A stretch of 64,000 nt of DNA, taken from positions 1 through 64,000 of the forward strand of contig DASZMV010000039.1 in NCBI GenBank assembly GCA_035551675.1, given 5' to 3'. The position numbers and the translations under genes were made by a program. This DNA comes from JAFECT01 sp035551675 (GTDB taxonomy: Bacteria; Pseudomonadota; Alphaproteobacteria; Caulobacterales; Caulobacteraceae). Below the pieces are notes generated by a model that was given only the letters and a program-made list of their open reading frames with translations, was not told the origin of the DNA and made no database searches. Shown here one piece after another: positions 1 through 9,114 of this stretch; position 1 is the first letter of the stretch, and every line of letters begins with the position of its first letter.

Positions 1-1
1 C

Positions 2-2938
2 AATGGCGCGCCGGTCGGCGGCCAGTATCTGGACCAGACGACCGTCACCATCGGCTCGCTCGGCAACACGACGCCGCCCACCACCCTGACGTCAGCCGGC
101 GGCCTCTATATCAGCGGCGACCACGTGGAGCTGAACACCCACGGCGGCTATATGACGACCTTCGACGTCGCCGGTCAGACGCTGATCCATGCGATCGTCC
201 AGGCAGACCTGACTAACCCGGGCGACCTGCGCACCGATATCACCGGCGGCGCGGTCAACATCGAAGAGAACCAGGGCAATCTGGCCGTTGGCAACGTCAC
301 CGCGAACAGCATCAACATCGACGCTAACTACGGCGTGACCGCCGGCAACCTCGCGGCGCCGACGATCGGCATCGACGCGGGCGGCGACGTCAGGGTCGGC
401 GCGGTCGTCGCCTACGGCGACGGCTTCGGCCTTTACATCCACTCGCTCGGCAATGTCACCGCCGGCGACATCGAGGCGCGTCAAGCCACGATCAACGCCG
501 GACAGGCGGCCGGCGATACGATCTCCACGGGTAATGTCACGGCGCAAAGCGCCGTCGTATTCACCGCCGGCGGTGACATCCGCACCGGCGCCATCGACCC
601 AGCCACGGTGACTCTCGACAGCACCTACGGCTCGGTCACCGCCGGCGACGTCACAGCGAGCGACAGCATCACCATCGATGCTGGCGACAAGGTCACCACC
701 GGCAACCTCGCGGCGCCGACGACGACCATCAGCGCCGCCAGCGATGTGCAGGTGGGCGCCGTGGACGCGACCGGCGACGGTTCCGGCTTGTACGTCAAGA
801 CGTCCGGCAGCGTGAAGACCGGCGACATCGACGCGTCGAGCGCCACGATCTACGCCGGAGACGGGGCCGCCGATACGATCCTGGTCGGCAATGTCACCGC
901 GGCGTACACGGTGGTGTTCACCGGCGGCGGCGACATCCGAACCGGCGCGATCAATCCGGCGTCCGTGACCCTCGAAAGCTTTTACGGCGCGGTCGACACC
1001 GGCGACATAACGGCGACCTACAGCATCGTCATCGGCGCCGCCGGCGCGGTCACCACCGGTAATCTCGAAGCGCCGTCCGCCACCATCACCGCCGCAGGCG
1101 ACGTTCAGATCGGGACGGTGGATGCGACCGGCGGCGGCTCCGGCCTGTACATCCACTCCTACGGCAGCGTGAAGACCGGCGACATCGACGCGTCGAGCGC
1201 CACCATCCATGCCGGGCGATATGCCGGCGATACGATCCTGGTGGGCAATGTCACTGCGGAGTACGCGGTCATCCTCACCGCCGGCGGCGACATTCATACG
1301 AGCGCCATCGATCCGACCTTCGTGAATATCGTGAGCTATTACGGCTCGGTCGCCACCGGCGACATCGCCTCGTCGGGCAGCGTGTTCGTGAACGCCTATT
1401 CGAACATCACGACCGGCGCGGTCACCGCCGGTTACAACATCAACATGAACGCGCGCGTCGGAACGCTCGAAACCGGCGCCCTTTCCGCCGGATCATACGT
1501 GTCGCTGTACTCGGGCGGCGACATGACTATCGGCGGCATCACCTCGGGCGGTGCGTTCTTGAGAGCCGGTTCCTTCTATTCCTATAGCTCGGCGCCGGCC
1601 GACATCACGATCACCGGCGCCGTGAGCGTAAATGAAGCCACCTTCATCGCCACGGGAACCTTCCGCAACGAGGCGCCGATCACCGTTACCGCGACGGAGA
1701 CGAGCAACTATGGACCGTCGTTGTACAACGCCTCGAACGGCGAAGTGGTCATCCACGCCGGCGACGTGGACCTCCAAGCGCCGATCACCGCCATCGACGC
1801 GGGCGGCACGGGCCGCATCATCATCGAGGCCGATAATCCCGATGGCGTGAACATCGGCGACAACCTGTCGAGCCCTTCGGGCTTCGAGATGTCGAACAGC
1901 GAGTTCGGCGAACTGAAGGCCGATCAGGTCTATGTGCTCGACTTCAACCGCACCGCCGACATGCGCATCGGCGACCTGACCATCGACGCCGCCAAGACGC
2001 CGCAGGTTGCCTTCGGCGCCGGTCACTATTCGGAAGCGAAGTATTTGACCTCGCAAGGCCAGACGATCTCGGTCGAGGGCACGGTGAGCGGCGTCGGAAA
2101 CCCGACGCTCATAATCGGGCCGAACCTGCCCGGACACTACGGCTTCAAGTATTATGACTATGCCCCCGCGCACGTCATCGTGTCGGGCGCGATCGGCACG
2201 GCGAGCAATCCGTTCGGCCACGTGGAAATCAGCGCCACGTACAGCATCGTGATCGGCTCGCAGACCTTTGCCCAGGAGGTCGGCAACGGCACGGCCCCCA
2301 GCGGTTGGGTCGAGGGCCTCGGCGGCGTCGAGGACGGGCACGAGTTCATCTCCGCCGGCGACGTGACGCTGTATTCGCCGGGCGTGATCGTGGGCCAGGA
2401 CACCTCGCCGCGCGGCGACGGGATGCACATCACCGGCTCGCTGACCATCGAGGGCGACCCGACCGAGGTAAACCTGTTCGGCCAGCTGCCGGGCGCGAAC
2501 GGCGTGATCCTCTACGGTCCCATCGCCTCGACTTCGCCGGATCTGATCGTGATCTCCTATGGCGGCGCCGCGGTCGGGCCCTATCGCTTCAACGGCTGTC
2601 TGTTCGGCGGCGCCGACTGTCAGGCGACCATCGAGGTTCCGATCACCGGCTTCGTCCCGCCGCTCTACGCGCCGACAGCCGGCGTTTATGCGGGCGCTTC
2701 GCCGATCACCATCACCGCCAACGGGACCGGCTTCGGCCCGGGCATCGACGGCGTCGGATCGAGCTTCGGTCCGATCGTCGTGGCGCCGAGCGCCCTGCCT
2801 CTGGGCGGCGACCGTGACGACGGCGATCGCAACGACGGCGAGGACGGCCGGCGCCACCGCAATGGAAAGAACAAGGGCGGAAAGGCCACCGTGTCCGGCA
2901 TGGGCAACGAGGACCACTGGCCGGAGGGCAAGCACTGA
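2..2938 (+). CDS. Large filamentous-haemagglutinin-like beta-helix exoprotein, 5' end outside window
   Basis: The frame is open from base 2 with no start or stop, so the visible 978 residues are the C-terminal part of a larger protein. The sequence is rich in Gly, Thr, Ala, Asp and short beta-strand motifs such as TGDI, AGDV and SVKTGDID, typical of right-handed beta-helix adhesins exported by two-partner secretion. Three units of 119 residues repeat almost exactly (see the repeat entry). After about residue 480 the repeats decay into non-repetitive beta-rich sequence. The end is a charged Asp/Arg/Lys/Gly tail, and no autotransporter barrel follows, so a separate TpsB-type transporter is expected, probably upstream. 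The stop overlaps the start of the CHAT gene (TGATG), indicating one operon. The adhesin-like class is inferred from composition and context; the N-terminal TPS domain would lie outside the window. Confidence 0.75.
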   Translation, partial: NGAPVGGQYLDQTTVTIGSLGNTTPPTTLTSAGGLYISGDHVELNTHGGYMTTFDVAGQTLIHAIVQADLTNPGDLRTDITGGAVNIEENQGNLAVGNVTANSINIDANYGVTAGNLAAPTIGIDAGGDVRVGAVVAYGDGFGLYIHSLGNVTAGDIEARQATINAGQAAGDTISTGNVTAQSAVVFTAGGDIRTGAIDPATVTLDSTYGSVTAGDVTASDSITIDAGDKVTTGNLAAPTTTISAASDVQVGAVDATGDGSGLYVKTSGSVKTGDIDASSATIYAGDGAADTILVGNVTAAYTVVFTGGGDIRTGAINPASVTLESFYGAVDTGDITATYSIVIGAAGAVTTGNLEAPSATITAAGDVQIGTVDATGGGSGLYIHSYGSVKTGDIDASSATIHAGRYAGDTILVGNVTAEYAVILTAGGDIHTSAIDPTFVNIVSYYGSVATGDIASSGSVFVNAYSNITTGAVTAGYNINMNARVGTLETGALSAGSYVSLYSGGDMTIGGITSGGAFLRAGSFYSYSSAPADITITGAVSVNEATFIATGTFRNEAPITVTATETSNYGPSLYNASNGEVVIHAGDVDLQAPITAIDAGGTGRIIIEADNPDGVNIGDNLSSPSGFEMSNSEFGELKADQVYVLDFNRTADMRIGDLTIDAAKTPQVAFGAGHYSEAKYLTSQGQTISVEGTVSGVGNPTLIIGPNLPGHYGFKYYDYAPAHVIVSGAIGTASNPFGHVEISATYSIVIGSQTFAQEVGNGTAPSGWVEGLGGVEDGHEFISAGDVTLYSPGVIVGQDTSPRGDGMHITGSLTIEGDPTEVNLFGQLPGANGVILYGPIASTSPDLIVISYGGAAVGPYRFNGCLFGGADCQATIEVPITGFVPPLYAPTAGVYAGASPITITANGTGFGPGIDGVGSSFGPIVVAPSALPLGGDRDDGDRNDGEDGRRHRNGKNKGGKATVSGMGNEDHWPEGKH
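269..1339 (+). repeat. Three 357-bp tandem coding repeats (119 residues each), with a decayed fourth
   Basis: Equivalent codons fall exactly 357 bp apart: GGTGACATC at 572, GGCGACATC at 929 and GGCGACATT at 1286; also the GDV/SDV/GDV codons at 386, 743 and 1100. Units run about 269-625, 626-982 and 983-1339. A partial, strongly diverged fourth unit continues to about 1460. The reading frame is kept throughout. The repeats most likely form extra coils of the beta-helix and could vary in number by recombination. Confidence 0.88.
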
Positions 2939-5916
2939 TGCGCGCGCCAAGCCTTCGCTCAGCGGACCTCCGCCGCCGTCTCGCCGCCGCCGTCGCCACC
3001 ACCGTGCTGTTCGCGGCCGGCGCCGCCTGTGCGCAATCGACCGAGGCGCCGTCGCTGCGCTTCGCCTTGGCGCATGACGTGGCGGGCCAGGCCTGTTCGG
3101 CGGTGCGGATCTATGGCGACCCGCTGATCCACGGCGAACGCGAGCGCGCGTACGATCTCTATTGCGGCGCGGAGGACGATCCGGTCGGCCGCGTGTATCT
3201 GCTCGACGGTCCGGGACGGCTCGACGCCTGGCGCGCGAGCCTGAGCGTCTGCACCGACGCGCGTCCGCTGGATTGGCCGCAAGCCGACGTGAATGAGCCG
3301 CACGCCTCGCTCTGCCGCGGTGGAACGCGACCGGCGGAGGCGCGCCTGTCGGCGTCTTCGGGCGGCCTGATCGTCGCGGGAACCGCGGCGCCGCCGGCGG
3401 CGCCCGCGATCCAGAGCGCCATGCGCATTCTGCTGGGCGTCGCCAAGCCAGGGCCTGACGTCGCCGCCGCCACCGCGACGTCGCCGCTGCTCACCTCGCT
3501 GACCAGCGCGCTCGGCGGGCCGGTCTCGGGCGTGTCGCCGCAGGATTTCCAGACCCTGGTGGCGGCCGGCAACGACAGCAATACCTTGGCGCTCTACGCC
3601 CAGGCCGAGTCCTTTTTCAGCGAGGCGGTCGCCGCGCACCGCACCTTCTGGCCCGACGACAAGATGGGCGAAGGCGACCTGAGACTCGAACTGGCGCTGA
3701 ATCTCAGCGACCAGGGCCGCTTCGGCGAAGCGCGCAAGATCTTCCGCGACCTGCAGCCGGTCCTCGACCGCGATCCCGCCGCCGGCGCCAAGCTGCGCCT
3801 ATACGAGGCCGAGGACGCGCTGAACGACGAAGGCGACCGCGACCGGGTGAAGCGGGCGGCGGACCTGGTCGCCCAGGCCCAGGCTCTGCTCGACACCGCG
3901 CAGAAACAGGGCGACCGCCCGTTGCTCGAGGCCGAGCGGCTGAACGTCCTGCGCGCCTTGCTCTGGCGCGCCGCCGCGCGCGTTTCCGAGGGCGATCCGG
4001 CGCGCGTGCAGGCCGACCTGGACACGGCCATGACCGCGCTGGACCAGGTGGAGCAGAGCAACGCCGACTGGCTGCGCGCGCTCACCGCGCGCGACATCGC
4101 CGTGCTGCAGGTGTCGCAACACCATCCGGAGCAGGCGATCGCGACACTGAACGCCGCCATCGAACGGCTCGACAAGACCAGCCCCGGCACGCGGGTGGAA
4201 AGCGCGCTGAAGATCGAACTCGCGCGCGTGCATGCGGCCGGCGGACAAAACGCCGAGGCCCTGAGCGAATATCGCGCGGCCTTCGATCTGTTGGGTCACG
4301 CGGGCGAAGCGTCCGGCGCCACCGCCGACGAGGCGGTCGGCTATTTCGAGGCGCTGGAAACCGGCAAGGGCGGCGACACCATCGGCTTCGACGATCCTCG
4401 TGCGGCCGAATATTTCGCCCTGTTCGAATCGGTGTCGCGCACCTCGGTGCAGCAGACCGCCGCCGCTGCGGCCGCGCGTCTTGGCGATCCGCAGGACCGC
4501 ATGCTGGTGCGCAAATGGCAGGACGCCCAGCGCGCGGCGCTGAGCGCGCGCATCGAGGTGAACCGCGTCTCCGCCGACGCCAAGGCGTCGGCCGCCGATC
4601 GCGCCGGGGCCGCCGAGGCTCTGAAAGCCGCCAACGCCGCCGCCGACGTCCTGGCGCGCGAGGTCTACGACCGCGATCCCAACTACGCGACCCTGGCCAA
4701 GGGACCCGTCGCGCTCGACGAAGTGCGCGCGGCGCTGACCGACGAGGACGTGGTGGCCCGGCTTCTGGTGGGCGGAAACGGCGGCGCGGGCCTGTTGATC
4801 ACCAAGGCCGGGGTGACTCCCTTCCGCATCGACGCCGGCGCGGCGGAAATCACCGACCTGGTGCGCAAGGTGAAGGAGTCGGCGCGCCAGCCGGGGACCT
4901 TCGATCTTGCCGCCTCCAGCCAGCTGTACCAGGCGGTGTTCGCCAATGCCGGACCCGCATTGCTGGCCGACACGTCCAAGGCGCGCCTGATCGTCGACGT
5001 GCAGGGACCGTTGGCGGCGGTTCCGTTGGCGGTGCTGGTCACCCAACCCTCGGGCGACGCCGCGAATTTCGCCACTGCGTCCTGGCTCGGCAAACGCTAT
5101 CAGATCATCGACAGCGCGGGCCTGCGCGGCCTGAAATCCACCGGCAAGCCGGGCACGGCCTTTGTCGGCTACGGCGATTTCACCCCGCTGCGCGAAGGCG
5201 CCGGCAAGTTGCAGCAGGTGGACTGGATCGTGAAGGCGCGCGGCCTGCCGTCCGACACCTGCCGCATCGCGCTGCTGACCATGATCGCGGACCTGCCGCC
5301 GCTGGAGAACACCAGGTACGAACTGGACGCCGCGCACGGCAACCTGGGCGGCGAGGTCCACATGGGCGCGGACTTCCGCCCCGAAACCATGATCAAGGAC
5401 GACAGCCTCTCGAACGCGGGCGTCGTTCTGTTGGCGACCCACGGCGTGTTCCGCGGCGTCGAGCGCGACGCGGCCGAGTCCACCTGCCTGCCGGAAGCCG
5501 CCCTGGTGACCAGCGCGCCGTCGGCGCCGGGCGACATGTTCCTCGACACCGCCGCGGTGCTGAACCTGCGCCTCGACGCCAATCTCGTGGTGCTGTCGGC
5601 CTGCGACACCGGCCAGCCGGTGGCGGTCGATCCGGGCCAGACCGGCCTGCCGTCGGGCGGCGACGCCTTGAGCGGCTTCGCCCGCGCCTTCCTCTACGCC
5701 GGCGCGCGCAATGTGGTGGTCACCCACTGGCCTCTGAGCGACGCCTATGCGGCGACCTTCATGACCCTGTTCACGGGCGCCCTGAAGAACGGCGACAGCC
5801 CCAGCGCCGCCCTGCAGAAGGCCCAGGTCGCCTCCATCGCCTCGGACGCCAACGCCGACCCCTTCTACTGGGGCCCCTTCACCCTGGTCAGCATGGGCCT
5901 GCCCGGCGCGCCGTAG
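2938..5916 (+). CDS. Exported TPR-containing CHAT-domain protein (caspase-like protease)
   Basis: The 992-residue protein begins with a basic stretch and hydrophobic signal peptide ending near AAGAACAQS (about residues 20-33). Residues about 200-480 are alpha-helical with tetratricopeptide-like segments. The C-terminal about 350 residues form a CHAT domain (caspase HetF associated with TPRs): the catalytic His is H835 in LLATHG and the Cys is C889 in LSACDTG, followed by the usual GGDALSGFARAFLYAGARNV block. CHAT proteins are cysteine proteases of the caspase-gingipain clan. The start overlaps the stop of the beta-helix exoprotein by one base, so the two are translationally coupled. Pairing of CHAT proteins with haemagglutinin-like exoproteins recurs in bacteria, suggesting processing or regulation of the exoprotein; that role is inferred. 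Confidence 0.88.
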   Translation: MRAPSLRSADLRRRLAAAVATTVLFAAGAACAQSTEAPSLRFALAHDVAGQACSAVRIYGDPLIHGERERAYDLYCGAEDDPVGRVYLLDGPGRLDAWRASLSVCTDARPLDWPQADVNEPHASLCRGGTRPAEARLSASSGGLIVAGTAAPPAAPAIQSAMRILLGVAKPGPDVAAATATSPLLTSLTSALGGPVSGVSPQDFQTLVAAGNDSNTLALYAQAESFFSEAVAAHRTFWPDDKMGEGDLRLELALNLSDQGRFGEARKIFRDLQPVLDRDPAAGAKLRLYEAEDALNDEGDRDRVKRAADLVAQAQALLDTAQKQGDRPLLEAERLNVLRALLWRAAARVSEGDPARVQADLDTAMTALDQVEQSNADWLRALTARDIAVLQVSQHHPEQAIATLNAAIERLDKTSPGTRVESALKIELARVHAAGGQNAEALSEYRAAFDLLGHAGEASGATADEAVGYFEALETGKGGDTIGFDDPRAAEYFALFESVSRTSVQQTAAAAAARLGDPQDRMLVRKWQDAQRAALSARIEVNRVSADAKASAADRAGAAEALKAANAAADVLAREVYDRDPNYATLAKGPVALDEVRAALTDEDVVARLLVGGNGGAGLLITKAGVTPFRIDAGAAEITDLVRKVKESARQPGTFDLAASSQLYQAVFANAGPALLADTSKARLIVDVQGPLAAVPLAVLVTQPSGDAANFATASWLGKRYQIIDSAGLRGLKSTGKPGTAFVGYGDFTPLREGAGKLQQVDWIVKARGLPSDTCRIALLTMIADLPPLENTRYELDAAHGNLGGEVHMGADFRPETMIKDDSLSNAGVVLLATHGVFRGVERDAAESTCLPEAALVTSAPSAPGDMFLDTAAVLNLRLDANLVVLSACDTGQPVAVDPGQTGLPSGGDALSGFARAFLYAGARNVVVTHWPLSDAYAATFMTLFTGALKNGDSPSAALQKAQVASIASDANADPFYWGPFTLVSMGLPGAP

Positions 5917-5959
5917 CCGTCCCGGTTGAGCGCGCCCGTTCAAGCGCTACATAGACCGC

Positions 5960-6607
5960 ATGGCGAAGACATCCTCCCCACGCATCAGTCGGCGCGGCCT
6001 GATCGCGGGCGCCCTGGCCTTGGGCGCAACCCCCGTCCTGGCCGCTGGCCGTGCGCCGGTGGTGACCATTCTCGGCGACTCGATCACCGCGGGCCTGGGC
6101 CTGGCGCAGGCCGACGCCCTGCCGGCGCGGTTGCAGGCGGCGCTGGCGAGGCTCGGGATCCATGCGATCGTGCGCGGCGCCGGCGTGTCGGGAGATACGA
6201 CGGCCGGCGGCCTGCAGCGGCTCGACTTCAGCGTCCAGAACGACACCGCCGTCTGTGTGGTCGCGCTGGGCGGCAACGACCTGCTGCAGGGGCTCGACCC
6301 CCGCGCCATGCAGGCGAACCTGACCAGGATCGTCGAGCGGCTGAAACAGCGCCGCATCGGCGTGGTCCTGTGCGGCCTGACCGCCCCCGACGCGATCGGC
6401 AAGCACTACGCCCACGACTACGACGCCGTGTTTCCCGCCGTCGCCAAGGCCGAGCGCGTCGCCTTCTACCCCGACCTGCGCAAGGGCGTGGCCAATGTGC
6501 GGGGTTTCACCCAATCCGACGGCCTGCATCCGAACGCGGCCGGCGTGCTGATCATTGCGCGCGGCCTCGCGCCGGTGGTGGGCCGCGCGCTGAAGGCGCA
6601 CGGATGA
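5960..6607 (+). CDS. Arylesterase / TesA-like SGNH (GDSL) hydrolase with Tat signal
   Basis: The 215-residue protein carries the SGNH blocks in order: GDS with nucleophile Ser41, the Gly and Asn of block III in ALGGND, and the catalytic Asp-His in SDGLHPN near the C-terminus. This arrangement matches multifunctional esterase/lysophospholipase TesA, which hydrolyses acyl esters and thioesters in the periplasm. The N-terminus has a twin-arginine motif (SRRGLIAG, R11-R12) followed by a hydrophobic stretch and an Ala-rich cleavage region, so folded export by Tat is likely. The usual TesA partner, an ABC transporter pair, is not adjacent. Its stop overlaps the next start (ATGA). Confidence 0.88.
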   Translation: MAKTSSPRISRRGLIAGALALGATPVLAAGRAPVVTILGDSITAGLGLAQADALPARLQAALARLGIHAIVRGAGVSGDTTAGGLQRLDFSVQNDTAVCVVALGGNDLLQGLDPRAMQANLTRIVERLKQRRIGVVLCGLTAPDAIGKHYAHDYDAVFPAVAKAERVAFYPDLRKGVANVRGFTQSDGLHPNAAGVLIIARGLAPVVGRALKAHG

Positions 6608-7140
6608 TCCGATTGTTCGCCGCCCTGGCGATCCCCGACGACATCGCCGAGACCCTGGCGCGGCGCCAGCAAGGCCTGCCCGGCGCGCGCTGGCGGCCGC
6701 TCGATTCCCTGCATGTGACGCTCCGCTTCTTCGACGCGATCCCCGAGGACAAGGCCGCCGATCTCGACCTCGAGCTCGACCAGATCCGCGTCGAGCCGTT
6801 CGACTATGTGCTGTCCGGCGTGGGCTCGTTCGGCGAGGGCGAGGACGTGCGTGCGGTCTGGGCGGGGGTGGAGGAGAACGCGGCGCTGAACCGCCTCGCC
6901 GCCCGTTGCGAAACCGCCGCGCGCCGCGCCGGGTTGAAGGCCGAGGGCCGGCCCTACCGGCCGCACGTGACCCTGGCCTATCTGCGCCGCGCCGAACCCG
7001 CGCGCGTGGCCGCCTGGATCCAGGGGCATAACTTGTTGAAGTCGCCGCCGATCCGGGCGACCGCCTTTGGACTCTATTCGTCGTGGCCGTCGAGCGACGG
7101 CTCGCGCTACGATCTGGAGAGGGAGTACACGCTGCGATGA
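6604..7140 (+). CDS. thpR: RNA 2',3'-cyclic phosphodiesterase (ThpR/LigT family, 2H phosphoesterase)
   Basis: This 178-residue protein has the two HxT signature tetrapeptides of 2H phosphoesterases, HVTL near residue 39 and HVTL near residue 122, within the typical N-terminal RLFAALAIPD opening of ThpR proteins. The family hydrolyses 2',3'-cyclic phosphate ends of RNA to 2'-phosphates and can ligate tRNA halves in vitro; physiological targets remain unclear. The start at 6604 makes an ATGA overlap with the esterase upstream, and the stop makes another ATGA overlap with the CoA-ester lyase downstream, so the three are probably co-translated. An upstream extension of this frame is open but has no family similarity. 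Confidence 0.9.
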   Translation: MIRLFAALAIPDDIAETLARRQQGLPGARWRPLDSLHVTLRFFDAIPEDKAADLDLELDQIRVEPFDYVLSGVGSFGEGEDVRAVWAGVEENAALNRLAARCETAARRAGLKAEGRPYRPHVTLAYLRRAEPARVAAWIQGHNLLKSPPIRATAFGLYSSWPSSDGSRYDLEREYTLR

Positions 7141-7994
7141 TCCGCCCCCTGCGTTCGGTCCTGTTCCTCCCCGCCTCCAACGCGCGCGCCCTCGAAAAGG
7201 CGCGCTCCCTCGACTGCGACGCGGTGGTGCTCGACCTCGAGGACGCTGTGGCCCCCGAACAGAAACGCGACGCGCGAGCGGCCATGGTCGAGGCGCTGCA
7301 CGCGGGCGGCTTCATGGCGCGCACCCTGGCGGTGCGGGTCAACGGCCTCGACACCGAGTGGGGCGAAGAAGACCTGATCGCCGCCGCCGGCGTGGCGCCC
7401 GACGCGATCCTGGCGCCGAAGATCGGCGATGCGGACGCGGTGGAGGCGCTGCACCTGCGCATCGCGCAGGCGCCGCAACGCACGCGCCTGTGGGCGATGA
7501 TCGAGACCTGCCAGGGGGTGATGAACCTGCGCGAGATCGCCGCCGCGGGCGGTCGGCTGTCGACCCTGGTGGTCGGCGTCAACGACCTGTCGAAGGATAT
7601 GCGACGTCCCGCCTCGAAAGACCGCGCGCCCTTGATGACCGCGCTCCACCTCAGTGTCACAGCCGCGCGCGCGAACGGGCTGAATGTGCTCGACGGCGTC
7701 TACAACGACCTCGACGATCTGCAAGGGCTCGAACGCGAGTGCGTCGAGGGCCGCGCGCTCGGTTTCGACGGCAAGTGCCTGCTGCACCCGAACCAGATCG
7801 ACGCCGCCAACCGCGTCTTCGCGCCGACCGCGGACGAGATCGCCTGGGCGCGGGCGGTGGTCGAGGCCTTCGCGCGTCCCGACAACGCCGACCGCGGCGT
7901 GTTGCGCGTGCAGGGACGCATGGTCGAACGGCTGCATCTGGAAGAGGCGGAACAGACCCTCGAAGCGGCGGGCGCGGCGAAGCGCTCCGCGTGA
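7137..7994 (+). CDS. HpcH/HpaI-family CoA ester lyase (citrate lyase beta / malyl-CoA lyase-like)
   Basis: The 285-residue protein opens with RSVLFLPASNARALEKARSL and DAVVLDLEDAV, the hallmark of the CitE-like branch of the HpcH/HpaI aldolase family, with further conserved VRVNG, MIETCQGVMN and GFDGKCLLHPNQI blocks. Members cleave or form CoA thioesters such as malyl-, methylmalyl- or citramalyl-CoA using Mg2+; the exact substrate cannot be read here. The ATG at 7137 gives an ATGA overlap with thpR, is followed directly by the family N-terminus, and is preferred over the longer frame beginning at 7083. No CitD/CitF partners are nearby, so it is not part of a classical citrate lyase. Confidence 0.9.
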   Translation: MIRPLRSVLFLPASNARALEKARSLDCDAVVLDLEDAVAPEQKRDARAAMVEALHAGGFMARTLAVRVNGLDTEWGEEDLIAAAGVAPDAILAPKIGDADAVEALHLRIAQAPQRTRLWAMIETCQGVMNLREIAAAGGRLSTLVVGVNDLSKDMRRPASKDRAPLMTALHLSVTAARANGLNVLDGVYNDLDDLQGLERECVEGRALGFDGKCLLHPNQIDAANRVFAPTADEIAWARAVVEAFARPDNADRGVLRVQGRMVERLHLEEAEQTLEAAGAAKRSA

Positions 7995-7996
7995 GC

Positions 7997-8203
7997 CTAT
8001 TTCACCGCCGGCCGCGCGCCCGGCCGGAGCGGCGGATGCGGGCGGGTGCGCTTGGAGTCCTGATTGTCGGCGAACTCGCGCCACTGCCGCGCCAGTCGGA
8101 GATAGTCGTCTCTCAAGATCGGACTGGCCGTGCCCGCCGCCAGCGTTTCAAGCCGTTCAGCTTCACGGTTCGCAGTCGCTGAATTGAAGCGGCTTTGGGC
8201 CAT
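7997..8203 (-). CDS. Small hypothetical protein, 68 aa
   Basis: The proposed start at 8203 is preceded by GGAGG about four bases upstream (short but plausible spacing). The protein is short, hydrophilic and alpha-helical (AERLETLAAG, then LRDDYLRLARQWREFAD). The pattern YLxLAxxWxxxA is frequent in small alphaproteobacterial proteins of unknown role. It is convergent with the CoA-ester lyase (two bases between the stops) and divergent from another small protein at 8353. No function can be assigned. Confidence 0.55.
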   Translation of the reverse strand: MAQSRFNSATANREAERLETLAAGTASPILRDDYLRLARQWREFADNQDSKRTRPHPPLRPGARPAVK

Positions 8204-8352
8204 CCTTCCTCCACCCGAAATCCAATGGGCGGACGAGAAGCTTGGTTCCCACAACCGCGTCCCAAGAACCGCGCCAGGGCGAGGGGCAAACCTATGTTAA
8301 TGCGATGCTGCGCCGTTGCGCGCAGGGTTTGTGTGAAACGGGATTGACGCTG

Positions 8353-8526
8353 ATGGCGATGCGCATCAACCGGACGGACACCCCTCTCCACTACCTCACG
8401 AAGGCCAAGGAGTGGGATCTACGCGCCCAGGGCGCCCGGTCGGACCGTGAGCGATTGGGCGCTTCCATCGTGGCGGACAGCTATCGGAGTCTGGCGCGAG
8501 CCGTCGAACCCAAGCCGATCGGCTGA
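8353..8526 (+). CDS. Small hypothetical protein, 57 aa
   Basis: A short frame starting at ATG 8353 (a second ATG two codons later is also possible) gives a helical protein with LTKAKEWDLRAQGARSDRE and a SYRSLARAVEP end. The C-terminal YRSLAR resembles YLRLAR of the divergently encoded small protein at 7997-8203, hinting at a shared small helical family. There is no domain I recognise. Compositional fit to the surrounding coding DNA supports it, but a non-coding status is possible. Confidence 0.4.
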   Translation: MAMRINRTDTPLHYLTKAKEWDLRAQGARSDRERLGASIVADSYRSLARAVEPKPIG

Positions 8527-8622
8527 AGCGGTTTCAGCGGCAGCTGACGCCAAACTTTCCATCGAGCGTCTTCGCGCCGCGAAGAAGATTTTTGTTGCGC
8601 CATTTCGCGTTGCGAAGATGGG

Positions 8623-9114
8623 CTACCAGCCGATGAACTTCTTGAAGTCAGGCAGGCTGGAAATCCAGACGTTCTTGAAATCGTCGTCGAGCGCTTCGTA
8701 GCTCTCGCCTGGGCTGAGGTTCACGTCGTACTGGGCCCACGGATCGTTGTCGGCGTCCACATAGGCCTTGATGTAGCGCTTGGTGGTGTTCCACTCGTTG
8801 ATCTTGGTGGCGCCGCCCGCCAACCCCGGCTTGGTCATGTTGAAGCCGGCGACGAGCTGCATCGAGGCGCAGCGCTCGGCCTTGCAGTCGTACATGTAAA
8901 TGTCGAAGTTCACGCCTTCGGCGGCGCTGTCGACGTATTTCTCGCCGCTTTGCAGCGACTTGATCTCGGCCTTGTAGCCGTTGCCCTGGAGCCAGGCGAC
9001 CACCTCCGAGACGGTCAGGCCGCCGTCGGGGACGGGCTTGGCCTGCGCCGACGAGCCGGCCGCCAGAATGAGCGCCGCGACCGCCGCCGCGCCGAAGATG
9101 CCGAACCGAGTCAT
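8623..9114 (-). CDS. Exported YbjN-domain protein
   Basis: The 163-residue protein has a clear signal peptide (residues 1-25, ending SSAQAK). The mature part matches the YbjN fold family (a type III secretion chaperone-like fold): LTVSEVVAWLQGNGYKAEI at its start, a central DIYMYDC segment with several Cys, and a closing NVWISSLPDFKKFIGW. YbjN-like proteins are small and often of unknown role, and exported alphaproteobacterial versions commonly occur as single genes, as here. The gene is convergent with the small protein ending at 8526. Confidence 0.75.
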   Translation of the reverse strand: MTRFGIFGAAAVAALILAAGSSAQAKPVPDGGLTVSEVVAWLQGNGYKAEIKSLQSGEKYVDSAAEGVNFDIYMYDCKAERCASMQLVAGFNMTKPGLAGGATKINEWNTTKRYIKAYVDADNDPWAQYDVNLSPGESYEALDDDFKNVWISSLPDFKKFIGW

